In this document: piece after piece, positions 46,237-56,546 of the stretch
Layout: each line of letters opens with the position of its first letter
Numbering within the stretch: the stretch's first letter is position 1
NCBI GenBank assembly: GCA_001414485.1
Contig: LLEY01000065.1
Span: 186,001 to 250,000, forward strand
Direction: 5' to 3'
Source: Calycina herbarum
Lineage: Eukaryota > Ascomycota > Leotiomycetes > Helotiales > Pezizellaceae
DNA length: 64,000 nt
Program-made: the position numbers and the translations under genes
The notes under the pieces: generated by a model
Seen by the model: the letters and a program-made list of their open reading frames with translations, nothing else
Told to the model about the DNA's origin: nothing
The model's database searches: none

Positions 46237-49200
46237 CTATCTGAGCTCAGCTCGCCGTCTCCCATACAATATATAACAGAAAGCCAAACAGCAGATCAAG
46301 GTCAAAGGTGTTGTGTTCTCGAAAATTATGAATAGGAGAAGACCAAGCAGGAATTCAAGGTCAGGAGCTGCGAGACGATGGATCCATGATGCGCTAAATG
46401 CTCTTTGATCGCCTCCGACGTGGTATCCAGCGGGGGAAGAAGTCACATCAATCATATTGGGAGGCAAATTGCGGATCTCACGATGCCTCCAACCTCTATC
46501 GATGTAGATTCTTCTCTTTTGCCCTATTTCTCCCGCCCGCCAACGGTTATATTCCTGTTCATCGTAATCAGAAGACCAGCTTCTGCTTCTACCTCTGCGA
46601 CTCCTGCTCCTGCTTCTGCCCCTTCTCCGACCTTGATTTACACTGCTTCCTCTCACTCCCAATCTCTCGTGATCCTTTCTTTCTCTCAATCTCTCGTACT
46701 CCCTCGTCGCCTCCAATTTCTCATACTCTCTTCTTGCCTTCAGTCTCTCCAACTCCTTTGTCGCTTTCAATCTCTCGATCTCCCTTGTTGCTGCCAATCT
46801 ATCGTAACCACTTGCCAAATTCACCAACTCTTTCTTGTGTTCTATCCTCTCACTTCCCTCATTTCGGTCCCTCACCCTACGTGGTGCTCTGGGAACACAT
46901 ATCCCTGATGCGGCACTTGTTACAGAGCGAAGAGAAGCTGATTCAGACGCTGCCGGACTTCCCGTAAGATTATCTGTTACCAATCCGCCCGCTTGAAAGA
47001 ATCCGGCTATCCTATCCTCACTTGATTGGCTTACTGCAACAAAACTAGTCCACTTCCCGGCTATTGACCACTTCAACCCAATTCGCTCCGCTTCTTCCTC
47101 GATTTCCGCGTCAGATAACAGCTCTTCGGAACTTGCTCCCGAATATTTCCACCTCTGACCAGCCTCAAGATCAAGTATTGCAGCTTTGGCAGCCAGGTGA
47201 TAGATAGTAAATTGCTGAGTATAAGCATACCTAACTTTTATGTTCTTATAAATTACATCTCCTGAAACCGTAGTGGCCTTGAGGGTGACAACGCGTGGGG
47301 GGTTGATGCTTTCCTCAACAGAAGAAAGACTGTAGACCATTGGGAAGGATGCAAAGTATGAAGTCGACAAGGTGCTTGGATATATGCTGTTTGGTTGGAC
47401 TTAGATACAGCTTGTGGTTCAGGTATCAAAGGCGTAGCCCCCAGAACAACTTCAAAGTTCCATGGTGAACATCCGCCCTCGAGAATTCTGTCAACTTTTG
47501 CCAATAACTGTTCCGAGTTTTCGAAAGAAATTGACTCCCCAAATCCTCCGTATATTTTCTCAGCTCCTTCAACCAGTTTACAATCGCCCCTCTCTACAAA
47601 AGCGAGAGGAAAGAAACGAAGGGTGCCTTTGGAGTCTCTCACGGCCTTTGCAACAAAGTCATCCATTTCTGTGGTATTTCCGAACTCTCCATCAGCTAAA
47701 AGAATAACTTGAGCCGTAGTATTTATCCGTTGCACTACAATGTATTTCAGAACTGGGAGCAGCCTTTTGTCACCCAGATCGCTTTTCAAAGTAGAAACAT
47801 ACTGTTTGGCCGTAGTCATGTTCTCCAAAGAGTACTTTTTCGACATTCTCCATAGTGAGGTAAGCGTAGACCCAAAAGAATATATATTGAACTGACAATT
47901 CTGAGGAAGTCTGGCCAGGAAAAGTTTCATCACTTCTTGAATATTCCTCGTTTTACTTCTTAACATCATTTTCGATCTCTCAACGAGGAAAACGATCTCT
48001 CCTGCAGAGTTTTGGGTCGTAAAACTGTCTGGGAATAGCTCCCGGGGTCATATGTTTAGCATGATTGCCGGCCCACGAGATTGGTCGAACGAAGCATCCA
48101 GAAGAGCATGCGAAATCGTATTCCAGTTAAGAGTGAGAACGAAGTCCTTTTCCAATGTTGGTTTCTGGTCGAAAAAGCTTGCGTGAGCTTTTTCCAGGTC
48201 GTATTCCGCCGCCTCGATGGAAAATGCGAGATCGCTACACGTGTTTGAGAGCCCGACTTCTGAAGAGATACGATGGGTGTGACTCTCAATTTTGTTGATC
48301 AAAACGATTGAGACGATTTTGATGTTGATCTTCAAATTTCCTTCGATATGCATGGGAAGTGATCCGCTATTGTCGTTGTCGGGACGTTCTGGGCTTGCGG
48401 CATACTCATATTTCGGTACTACAGACGTCGGAATGGTAAATATGGCCGCGTCAAAGTTTGTTTTTAGCTGGCCTACATAAACAATTTCAACGACAACTGT
48501 GCTATCCTGGGCAACATTACCCAGCAGAATGTTGAATATTTCTGGAGAGTCCTCTTCAAAGAGTGCAGCAACACGCTCCTCTGCAATGGCTTCTCTATAT
48601 TCCGCTTTTGCCTCCGATTTTGGCTTAATCTTGCCGAATAGTCTATCGTCACCTACGGTGCACTGAAAGGATATGAGTGCGACATCATCGTAGAGCGGGA
48701 AAGTATAGTTCGCTTCCCTGATGCGACACAATGAGAGATTCCGGAACGTCTGTCAGAGTGTGGTTCGGTAAGCCGTTGAATTGATCTCGACGTCAACTGA
48801 AACATCCTCGATTGGTAAACAGCACAATTCCTCGTCCCCGCCAAAGTGAGGGAACTGGGAAAAGGTTTCATCGATACTGCCATTATCGCTTGGGGTGTGA
48901 TCATGTTCTCCTTTTACAATCTCCTCGGTAGCATGTTCTGCCACGCTCATATGGTAATTGGAGTAAACAGCTGCGCAGTTGAAATTTCCCATTATTTTGA
49001 GACCACTCGTTTGTTCATCTATGAGTTTGTGGGTTAGTGGACTACTGCTCGATGTTTTGTGTAAATAGGAAGCGATGCTGCTTACGAGAAATTATTCCCG
49101 TGTTTATATTAGCCGTAGCACTCCCCCCAACATTTAAGCTTCCTGTTGGCGCACCAACTTGTGCGGTATAACCGCCCTCGGCAGGAGTATCAGAGTTCAT
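46237..49200 (-). pseudogene. VIT and von Willebrand factor A domain protein with an N-terminal amyloid-type motif; two TGA codons and a frameshift
   Basis: Exon 1 (49200-49086) encodes MNSDTPAEGG followed by the motif QVGAPTGSLNVGGSATAN. It joins exon 2 at 48970 through a 115-nt intron (GTAAGC, branch ACTAAC, GCGCAG). A VIT domain follows (REANYTFPLYDDVALISFQC, FNILLGNVAQDSTVVVEIVY). The vWA domain starts at EIVFLVERSKMM, where the usual metal-site DxSxS is lost, and continues with FNIYSFGSTLTSLW. The C-terminal region has HLAAKAAILDLEAG, a charged coiled coil, an Arg/Ser-rich stretch and one or two membrane segments (LEFLLGLLLFIIF; LTLICCLAFCYIL). Coding is in frame across TGA at 48753-48755 and TGA at 48048-48050 (both possible CGA-to-TGA), then shifts frame near 47315. 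As it stands no full product can be made. Confidence 0.75.
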
Positions 49201-49736
49201 TTCTACGAACTCAGTGCGAACGATGAAAAGATTACGGCGAAAGAAAGTTAATCAGGCTACGATTCTTTCCAACTGCCAATCAATTTCTTCATAAATTGAG
49301 CTGAAATGCAGTCACCTCGGTGTGTCAAATTCGTTGAGTCTCAGTGGTTCGTTGAACTTCTGGGTGCATGATAATGTAAGCCCCCACGCCCACCTCTTCG
49401 TTAAACCATACCTGAATTAGATTGCTCCGCAACAATGTGCAAGGTGATTGGTATTCCACCCCACCATCCTAGGAGTTGTAAGGACCGTGGCACTCAACTC
49501 TGCACGAATACAGCGCCTTGCATGTGCTCCTCACCATGATGCAATAAGAATGACAGGTTATGAGTTAAACGCTACAGTGGTGAGAATTTGCGATCTCCTA
49601 CGAATTTCAGGACGTAAAAGTGGGCCCAGAAGCGAAAAATGAAATCTATGGTGTCAACAAAAGCTTAGATTTACATAGCTGGTGATTTCAAAAATAAGGC
49701 TCTGCGCTGCTAAAAATATCCCTCATCTGAACTCAT
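49201..49736. other. Intergenic region
   Basis: About 540 bp upstream of the VIT/vWA gene and downstream of the small motif gene. It presumably contains the VIT/vWA promoter. No recognisable coding frame or defined site. Confidence 0.4.
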
Positions 49737-50184
49737 TCATTCGCGACCATCCGCATCCCCAGCACGCCCGCGCTCAGCGTCCGTAGAACGAGCAGTATTC
49801 GCAGTATTAACCACGCCCTCTACTCCCAATTCTTCCGCTTCCACTTCTCCAGTCTTGTCACGAATGGTCTGCGATAGTCCCAAATCCTCCCCTTCGTAAG
49901 AATTTCCTATGTTTGCTTTGCCCTTAATCCCCTTCCCAATCTTGATACTTCCAGTCTGTGCCGCGATGGTTTGAGAGTTGTGTTGGGTTGGACCCCATCG
50001 AGAGTCGAGACGTCAATAGTTATTTCGAATCTAGTAAAGGGTCACCAAAAGATAGTTTAAAGGAGAAATGTACCTGTTGTATGGCTTTATTTCGTTCGGG
50101 TTCTTTTTGCTTCTCTCTTTCCCGCCTCTCGTCCAATGCCTTCTGTGCTGACAGTGTCATGACATTTGATTGCGTTGATGACAT
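49737..50184 (-). CDS. Small protein with two amyloid-type (HET-s-like) repeat motifs, 109 aa
   Basis: Exon 1 (50184-50074) encodes a charged helical N-terminus (MSSTQSNVMTLSAQKALDER, then a Lys/Glu/Arg run). It joins exon 2 (49955-49737) across a 118-nt intron (CAG|GTACAT to GGCACAG) in phase. At the junction the product reads QQTGSIKIGKGIKGKANIG, followed about 12 residues later by QTIRDKTGEVEAEELGVEG. These two units share a T-x-x-x-x-TG-x-[IV] pattern with each other. They also share it with the motif in the VIT/vWA first exon and the C-terminus of the gene at 50720. GKANIGNSYEG also resembles the end of HET-s repeat 2. The tail is acidic/polar. No domain other than the repeats; it could act as an adaptor or nucleus. 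The splice call is inferred. Confidence 0.55.
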
Positions 50185-50719
50185 GACGGAGTGATAATTT
50201 AGGCTTGAATGGTCTTGAAAATGGTTAAATTGTTTTCCAACGATATAAGATGGCTTTGGGCATGATGTTGCTGCCTTCTTGATTGACCCCGCTTATTAAC
50301 TACGATCAGCTCGGTTAAATTCAGTTTTGATAAATTGGTCCAGGAAGCTTTAGAGAAACACATGCTTTGGAATTCATCAGTAATACCGAGTTCTAAAATA
50401 GAGATTTCTTTATTTTTGGTAATAGGGAGAAGATAATAGCTCGTGGAGGTTATTCCATAGAACGTAGCCACGTGATACGACCGATAAACTTTAAATTTTA
50501 ATTAAGTTAGTCAAGCTATGATCTTAGTATCAATTTATTTAGTAAATTAACCAGATTTCTTTTTTCCCACTGTAGCAGCTTTGAAGGGTCACGTGCTGCA
50601 TATTATTCGTGACGTGGCTGTACATGGGGCGATCGTTCAACCAGGCTGGCTACACCTTAATCCAAGCAACCGCAGACCAATTTTACTCCTCCAATCTTTC
50701 AAGAGGAGTGCATGATTGT
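50185..50719. promoter_or_regulatory. Divergent promoter region of two motif-bearing genes, with two CACGTG sites
   Basis: 535 bp separate the starts of the minus-strand small repeat gene (50184) and the plus-strand effector-like gene (50720). Perfect CACGTG hexamers lie at 50469-50474 and 50590-50595. CACGTG is the classic bHLH binding site. A bHLH gene lies 2 kb to the right, but any link is inference. Co-expression of the divergent pair would be expected from the layout. Confidence 0.4.
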
Positions 50720-51790
50720 ATGCCAGAAAATATGGTACTGCTCTGACATATTTCAACAACGTTCACTAGTTACACTCATTGATGTATTCGTGGACAGGAC
50801 GGGGTCTCAGCCGCAGCATCTATCACCGCCCTTATTGGCACAGCAATCACATTGATACAACAAATCTAAAATGCACGAGAACATATGAAAAAAGTACCAA
50901 AGACACTCGAAAACGGCTCAAAACAACTCGAAGCTCTTGTTCAGTCACTCAACCTCGTAAAGGAGGAGGAAAGACTGTAGACACTTACTGTGAAACAGCA
51001 AGTGAGTGTTATCAAACAGATTTCCGAAGAGCTGAGCCAGGCTTTCGGGAGAATTCGAGTAGGACAATCGAAAAATTTAATCCGACGTATCTTTCACGCT
51101 CTCACATCCGCTGAGAAAGACGACAAAGAACTTGCAGAATCGACAGAGCCAGGGATGAACTTGGCCTGCGTATCTCTGTGACCTTGGTTGGGTTGGTGGT
51201 AAATCTAAAATATGGATTTCAGGTGGTATACGACGTTCTCAAAGAAACAAACCAAAAGGTAACTAAAATCTTGGGAAAAGATTTGGTTCTCGCGAATAGA
51301 CTTGCGGATCGATCGGAGACCGGTAATTTAACTCTTGGATCAATGGATGACATGCTGAATTGCGATTTAGCGGGGACGATGGCCCTCGATACAGCTGATA
51401 TCGAGGCACTTGGATTAACTGATCCCAAAATTACAGCGGTAACAAATTGTTATTCCTTGCTACATGAAAAATAGGACTAAGGTTTAACCAGTCACGGATC
51501 CCTATGTCGCAGCTCCGTATTGATAGACAGACGGGTGATATTAAGGTTGGAGGGAATGCTGATGATGCTGCAAACACCGTAATATCAGCAAAACAGGCCC
51601 AGGTTTGTAAAAGGATTTTGTTTGCCATTATTTCAGGTTACAATCGGTTGAGGCTCATAATGTCTAACTTGCATCCCAGAAAGGACCAACCCGCGGCACT
51701 TCCGCTACTATCGCCGGAAAGACCGGAAATATTGATATTGGGGCAGATGCGAAGGGGAGTCTAAACACCGGGATATCTACGTACTCTTGA
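50720..51790 (+). pseudogene. Fungal death-effector-like gene (SesA/HeLo-type N-domain) with two C-terminal amyloid-type repeats; two stops and a frameshift
   Basis: Inferred exons are 50720-50734 (MPENM), 50798-51438, 51492-51602 and 51680-51790, with introns of 63, 53 and 77 nt. The N-domain is a helical bundle starting GVSAAASITALIGTAITL and including KKVPKTLENGSKQLEALVQS and DELGLRISVTLVGLVVNL. It resembles the N-terminal domains of fungal NLR/STAND and HET-type proteins (SesA/HeLo-like). The last two exons each carry one motif, RIDRQTGDIKVGGNADD and ATIAGKTGNIDIGADAKG, the two-repeat layout of HET-s-type prion-forming regions. Damage: TAA at 50867-50869, TAG at 50978-50980 (CAG-to-TAG type) and a frame change at about 51139. 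The motif exons are intact. As sequenced, a full-length product is not expected. Confidence 0.7.
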
Positions 51791-53550
51791 TCCGTTTCCA
51801 AAATACGTATTGACGGATTTTGATGAAGGAGGGGAGGAGAGCGAAAGCTTTTCTTCTCCAACTTGTTCAGAAAAAGCATTATGTGAAAAGCATCCTTGCT
51901 GAGTTGGCCAATATACCAATAGATAAATACAAAATGGAAAAACTTGTGTAGTTTCAAAACCTGATATTCATTTTGTTGTGGGGGTGAAATGAGTTGGGTT
52001 TTACACCAATATGCATGATCTTCCCGATCTCTAGCAGGATGATTTTTGAACACGATCGTGAGAAATTTAGAAGCCAGCTGAAGTCACAGAAAGTCGAAAT
52101 TTTGCAACCCTGACCAAAAAGACTCTTATTTTGTGCGAATGTCATCATTAGAAGATGATTCGCTGAGTGGTTGAACGAATTTTGAAAAATGGGCTGATAA
52201 CAGGCATGAAATTACGCAAGTGCAACAACAATAAATTCAATGCGAAACGAGTCCAGTGGCCCATGAAGTGGTATCAAAATTCAAGACAGGCGGTGCGACC
52301 TCGTATGGCTCTCATTCGACGGGATGGCTGTCGGCTGCCATCTCTCCTGATCACTCCCGCGCCGAGATGTTGGCAAGGTAAGATCTCGGCTCCAAAGCGC
52401 TGGCGATCGACAGGGGCCCCGACAAGGGCCTCTTGATCGAAGCAGGTACATTCAATTGCGACCACTCATGATCGAAAATGGCTGCTTATGACCGGCATTG
52501 CAGTTGATAAAAAAAATCGAGAACGGTGCAAGGTGGCAGTGGTGGGTGCTTTAGGATTTCTCGACGAGACCGAGTTGAGACTCTTAAGCATGACGGCTCC
52601 CAGAATCTAGGGGTGGATTTTTCTGGCGCTCAATTGTTCAAATGCTCCCCTCCAACCCTCCATACCTTGTGTTTAAACCCCAAATTTTCAAATTTTCTAC
52701 TCCATTTTGAAGAGCAGTTCTACATCGTTTCTTCCCCTTTCGATGTAAACAACGCACTCGCTTCGGGCTAGCCTCGGCACCTCCAACGGCCCTTACGAAA
52801 GCTTCAACTCATCCCAAAAACCTCCCAAAAGACAAACATTCACAATTTTTTGAGTTATTTCATGGACGACACCTTTAAGCTACACGCTGTGATGTGTTGC
52901 GCAGATTCCTCCCTAGCTTCGAGCTCTCGGTGGCAGAACTGGTATGAGTATTCTTTCGGGTTGTTCCAAGCATCATCTTCACGTGCTGTGCTCCCAACTT
53001 ATGCTAATTATTCCTAGGTTCCATCAATTGATTTACAAAGGTCTAGCCAATAATATGAATTGGGCTTCAAAAAGATGTCTCCCAGCTCTCGGTCTGCAGG
53101 ATTTTGGGGGACTCGATGCTTCGAGGGCTTCCAGGTTAGCCAACCATGACCTGCTCGGATGGACTGGGGTCCGCGCCCCTGCCATACCTATGTGAAGGTT
53201 TGTACCACCAAACAGATCCATATCCATTTCGCCTCTTTTTTCACACATGTTCACCGGTGAATATCATCACAAGCAGAAAGAAGATAGTTCCAATTAATTG
53301 ACTTCCAATGAGATGCTGATGGGCATATTTTATTTCCCTTGCTCTTTTCGATCCCTTGAACAACTCACAATAGTGCCTCCACTTTCACAATGGCCACTGT
53401 TAACTCCTTGTCTAGAACAATCATGGAGATGGCGCAAAGAAGCCGAGGATTCAGCAGAAGAACCCAACAACCCACTAACAACGAAAACAGACCCAACCAC
53501 GCCTCCATGAGAACAATTTATGAAAAGTGATAACGATCGAGGTATGAAGT
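51791..53550. other. Intergenic region
   Basis: About 1.75 kb with only short ORFs of no recognisable product (for example 52167-52436 and 52944-53195). Composition is ordinary and not RIP-like, so it is probably plain intergenic DNA or remnants too diverged to recognise. Confidence 0.4.
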
Positions 53551-54528
53551 TTAGCCTCTGTGCCCGTTCAAGAGAATACTACCCCCATTTTGATTCATCC
53601 AAACCTCGTTGAGTTGCTTGTTTGTCCGTTTCAACCCCACATTCTCCTCCTCGACCTCCCGTTTGCCTTTCTCCAAATTTTCAATATGCTTTTTCGCCAA
53701 TGCAAGAACATCAGCTTTGCTAATCCTTTTTTCAGGGCGATCACCTCGTTCGGGTCCATTCATGTGATGTCCTACGAGGTCTGAGGGAATCGACGACAGC
53801 AGAAAATCAAACTGGTCATTGAGCCGTGTACGGTATTGTTTTTCGACCAAATTGTGCGAAGTCCTGTTGTTGTTTGCGGTTGCATTGCTCGAGCTGGGTG
53901 AAGATTCTGGAGAAGAGCTTTTGTTGAGGTAGCCGTTTCGCATTTGGTGTGAATTTCTTTTTCGTTGGCCCCGCTGTCTGCTCGTTCCGTTGTCATCATC
54001 TGAAGGGGAATTTTGAACCCTAGAAGTCGTCTTTCTCTTGTATGGCCCCGAAGAATCACCCCACTTGGCCTTTCGTGTCGGCTTGACGGCGGCCGATGAG
54101 GTTAAGCTCATTGACGAGCCCCGGGTCGGGTTACCGTTCGAAGACAACAGAGAAGAAATATCCTTCTCCTCCGAGTTTGCTTGTTGGGCGTGGGCATTTG
54201 CCTGAGTACCCACAAAAGGTTGCCTTGCAAGTTGACCATCACTTGGATTGCTCCAATCGTTTTCATTCCATGATGCTTGAGAACTTTGTTGCTGATGTAG
54301 CACGGTGTTTTGATGGTAAACGGGCAAAGGTCCCAAACCCTCGCCGGAATCAGTTGCCCTTTGATGATGAAAACTGTCTTCAAACCCACCCCAAGTGTTG
54401 AACGGAAGGTCGACCGGCGAGCTGAGGGGAGTTGCCACATAATTATCGACTGGCTGGCCTCCAGCAAACCAACAAGGAGCAGTAGGTGATTGTTCATGGC
54501 TGACATTTTGACTGGAGCTGAATTCCAC
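53551..54528 (-). CDS. bHLH transcription factor, 325 aa
   Basis: Single-exon frame from ATG at 54528 (MEFSSSQNVSHEQSPTAPCW) to a stop at 53551. The first two thirds are Ser/Gln/Asn-rich and disordered, with a basic patch (QRGQRKRNSHQMRNGY) before the DNA-binding domain. The bHLH spans about residues 217-290. The basic region HNLVEKQYRTRLNDQF has His, Glu and Arg in the positions used to contact CANNTG boxes. Helix 2 is KRISKADVLALAKKHIENLE, and a short leucine-zipper-like coil (EVEEENVGLKRTNKQLNEVW) follows. The loop is long, as in SREBP-related fungal bHLH proteins. It would act in the nucleus; targets are unknown, though CACGTG sites occur in nearby promoters. Confidence 0.85.
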   Translation of the reverse strand: MEFSSSQNVSHEQSPTAPCWFAGGQPVDNYVATPLSSPVDLPFNTWGGFEDSFHHQRATDSGEGLGPLPVYHQNTVLHQQQSSQASWNENDWSNPSDGQLARQPFVGTQANAHAQQANSEEKDISSLLSSNGNPTRGSSMSLTSSAAVKPTRKAKWGDSSGPYKRKTTSRVQNSPSDDDNGTSRQRGQRKRNSHQMRNGYLNKSSSPESSPSSSNATANNNRTSHNLVEKQYRTRLNDQFDFLLSSIPSDLVGHHMNGPERGDRPEKRISKADVLALAKKHIENLEKGKREVEEENVGLKRTNKQLNEVWMNQNGGSILLNGHRG

Positions 54529-56040
54529 AGAAGTTCGAACTATGTAACCCTCCGAGGTTACGAACGCATTCTATGTTTGCAATCAGCATTCTAGGTGCCG
54601 TCACCTATGTATCAGAAGCTTCACCTGGTGGTCATTGCTCTCTGCGACTTCAACATCTGGCCTCTCTTGGGGAACTTTGTGGTTGAGCTTCATTGCATCG
54701 GTGATTCGGTTGGCCTGGCTTATGGCATTGAGTGTGGTCCTACTCTTCCGCGATCTTGATACCTGTTGAGATATATAGATATTCAACAGAGCCTCGTCTG
54801 TCATCTCCGGGGAACACTCTTTTCTTCCGATTAGGTCGGGCTTTTGGGAAGCAGCGCCTAAGTTTGACGCCTTACTTTTCCGTCCATATCAGCTTCCAAG
54901 GATCCGCCTACAGGCAGCGTCACCAGCATGGAGCCAAATCGGGTGGATATCACTGCAACCACATAACAACAAGACACATCAAACCCAACCCCTGTTGAAA
55001 TAGCTCCCGGTAGCTTGGATTCACGATCAAAGACCAAATTCTCGATTGCCAGCTCCCCTTGCCAAGCCACCTTTGAGTATGCAGTCGCACAATATTGGAA
55101 ATCACGCGTGTTGAGAAGCACCTCACCAATCAGATTGAACTTGACCATGCCATCTCGAAGGTATATGCCGTTGTGTGTGGCCTATGAAATGCAATGTGCA
55201 AACACAATCCCGGAACCGCGCATATTTCGAACCGATATTCCAACGATTTCACACACGAACATCAGAAGAATTCATACATCTAGTCACGGTCAGTGCTAGG
55301 ATTGCAAAATACTTAGTTTGCTTGAGCTGAGAGGGGACGTAAGGTCACATGATTCTAGAAAGCCCGTGATAAGTATCCCCCCATATTCCCTCTAACTTTC
55401 CTAAATTTGCAGAAAAATTACAAGCCATTGACATTGAGTACGTATTAGACACGAATTTCATGGTGGGGCAAGGTCTCATTCAGGTTCCGGGCTAGCATGC
55501 TGTGTCGAGGAAGCAGTCATCTTCGAAAACTCTTCATCCGAAAAGCGCTACATCAAATTGTTTGCAAGGCGTGCACTCCAATTTTCTCGAGACTACTCTG
55601 CATCTTTCCGTCTCAGAAAAAGTATCTTTATGTCGTATCGTCTTCCATCCATCCCCCCCTTTTTTCAGCCAGAGAAATCTTCGAAATCTCCCCGAGCCGG
55701 CTTCGTTGGACCTTTTTGCATCATCAGCTCGCTGTCGTACGCACTCAACACCTATTTTGCTTTTGGTGGCAAAGCGAGGGGCTCGCCTACTTCTTCATTC
55801 CCCAGGCCTTCTCAGAGCTGGCGGGTTTCATTTCCGAAGAATAAAGCCAACTTGCTGATCATCGCAAGAAAAGCAAGTAAATTTATTGACAGAATCAAAA
55901 CCGCGACAAATAAGGCTGCCTTTTTTTGGTCCCTTGTTGGTGCGGGGTTGATATCATGTCGGTGGATGGCTGGCTGTGGTGTGTGTGCACGGGCCTATTT
56001 CTTCTTCAGGAGTTGAGAATCGAGGGTTCTTCCATCCATC
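54529..56040. other. Intergenic region with weak ORFs
   Basis: About 1.5 kb. The minus-strand ORF at 54858-55148 (MVKFNLIGEVLLNTRDFQYC, 96 aa) has globular-looking composition and in-frame sequence just upstream, and could be an exon of an unrecognised gene. The plus-strand ORFs at 55497-56016 overlap in three frames and are not convincing. Confidence 0.35.
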
Positions 56041-56546
56041 ATGTCACAATTCAAGCCTTTCCGTCCTACTCCGGATGTCATCGATCGAAGCCGCTGGTTC
56101 TCTGAATGGTGGTCAAAGTAAGCGGTGCTACTAGAAGATGGTGGGGGCTTCTCTGGGCACTTTTTTCGGCCGAATCGAGTCTGGGATGTTTATGGAGGGT
56201 TCCCGAGGAGGGTTACTTGTCTCAGCTCTGGATGCCGGTTGGTTTGTTTGTCTTCATCTGGCGGTGAGCCACCGGTGACGGGTCTGCGGCATGATTCGAG
56301 GGTATCGGGTGGGTGTTCGGCGTCGAAAATGAGCCGGGTGGCCGAGTTTCGTTGAGGAAGGTGGGTGAATATTTTTCTGTTGCTTCGTTGGAGTTTTCAT
56401 GTTTTAATTCTGTTGTTTCTAGGCCTGTTTTTTCCCCGCGAAAGTTCAAGGCAAAAGCAGGGACCGAAGCCGGGTGCTGGTCACGTGAACTGGCAGCCGA
56501 AAAAGGGGAGGGAGGTCAGAAGAGGGCAGAATCGATGAGCAAGTGA
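56041..56546 (+). CDS. Tentative small two-exon gene
   Basis: ATG at 56041 gives MSQFKPFRPTPDVIDRSRWF and SEWWS up to a good donor (TCAAA|GTAAGC, about 56117). An acceptor TTTCTAG near 56423 would continue in phase as PVFSPRKFKAKAGTEAGC to a stop at 56544-56546, giving about 66 residues. The first exon reads like a genuine protein start, while the second is less convincing. The intron would be about 305 nt, long for this genome. Product not recognised. Confidence 0.3.

Noticed and set aside
46398..46967. Plus-strand ORFs of 189 and 167 aa within the VIT/vWA gene
   Set aside because: They are antisense to the Arg/Glu-rich coiled-coil part of the VIT/vWA gene; low-complexity Ser/Leu/Pro strings with no domain.
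55558..56016. ORF starting MFARRALQFSRDYSASF that resembles a mitochondrial targeting peptide
   Set aside because: Two other ORFs of similar length overlap it in the other frames, the body has no coding character, and no splice sites support it.
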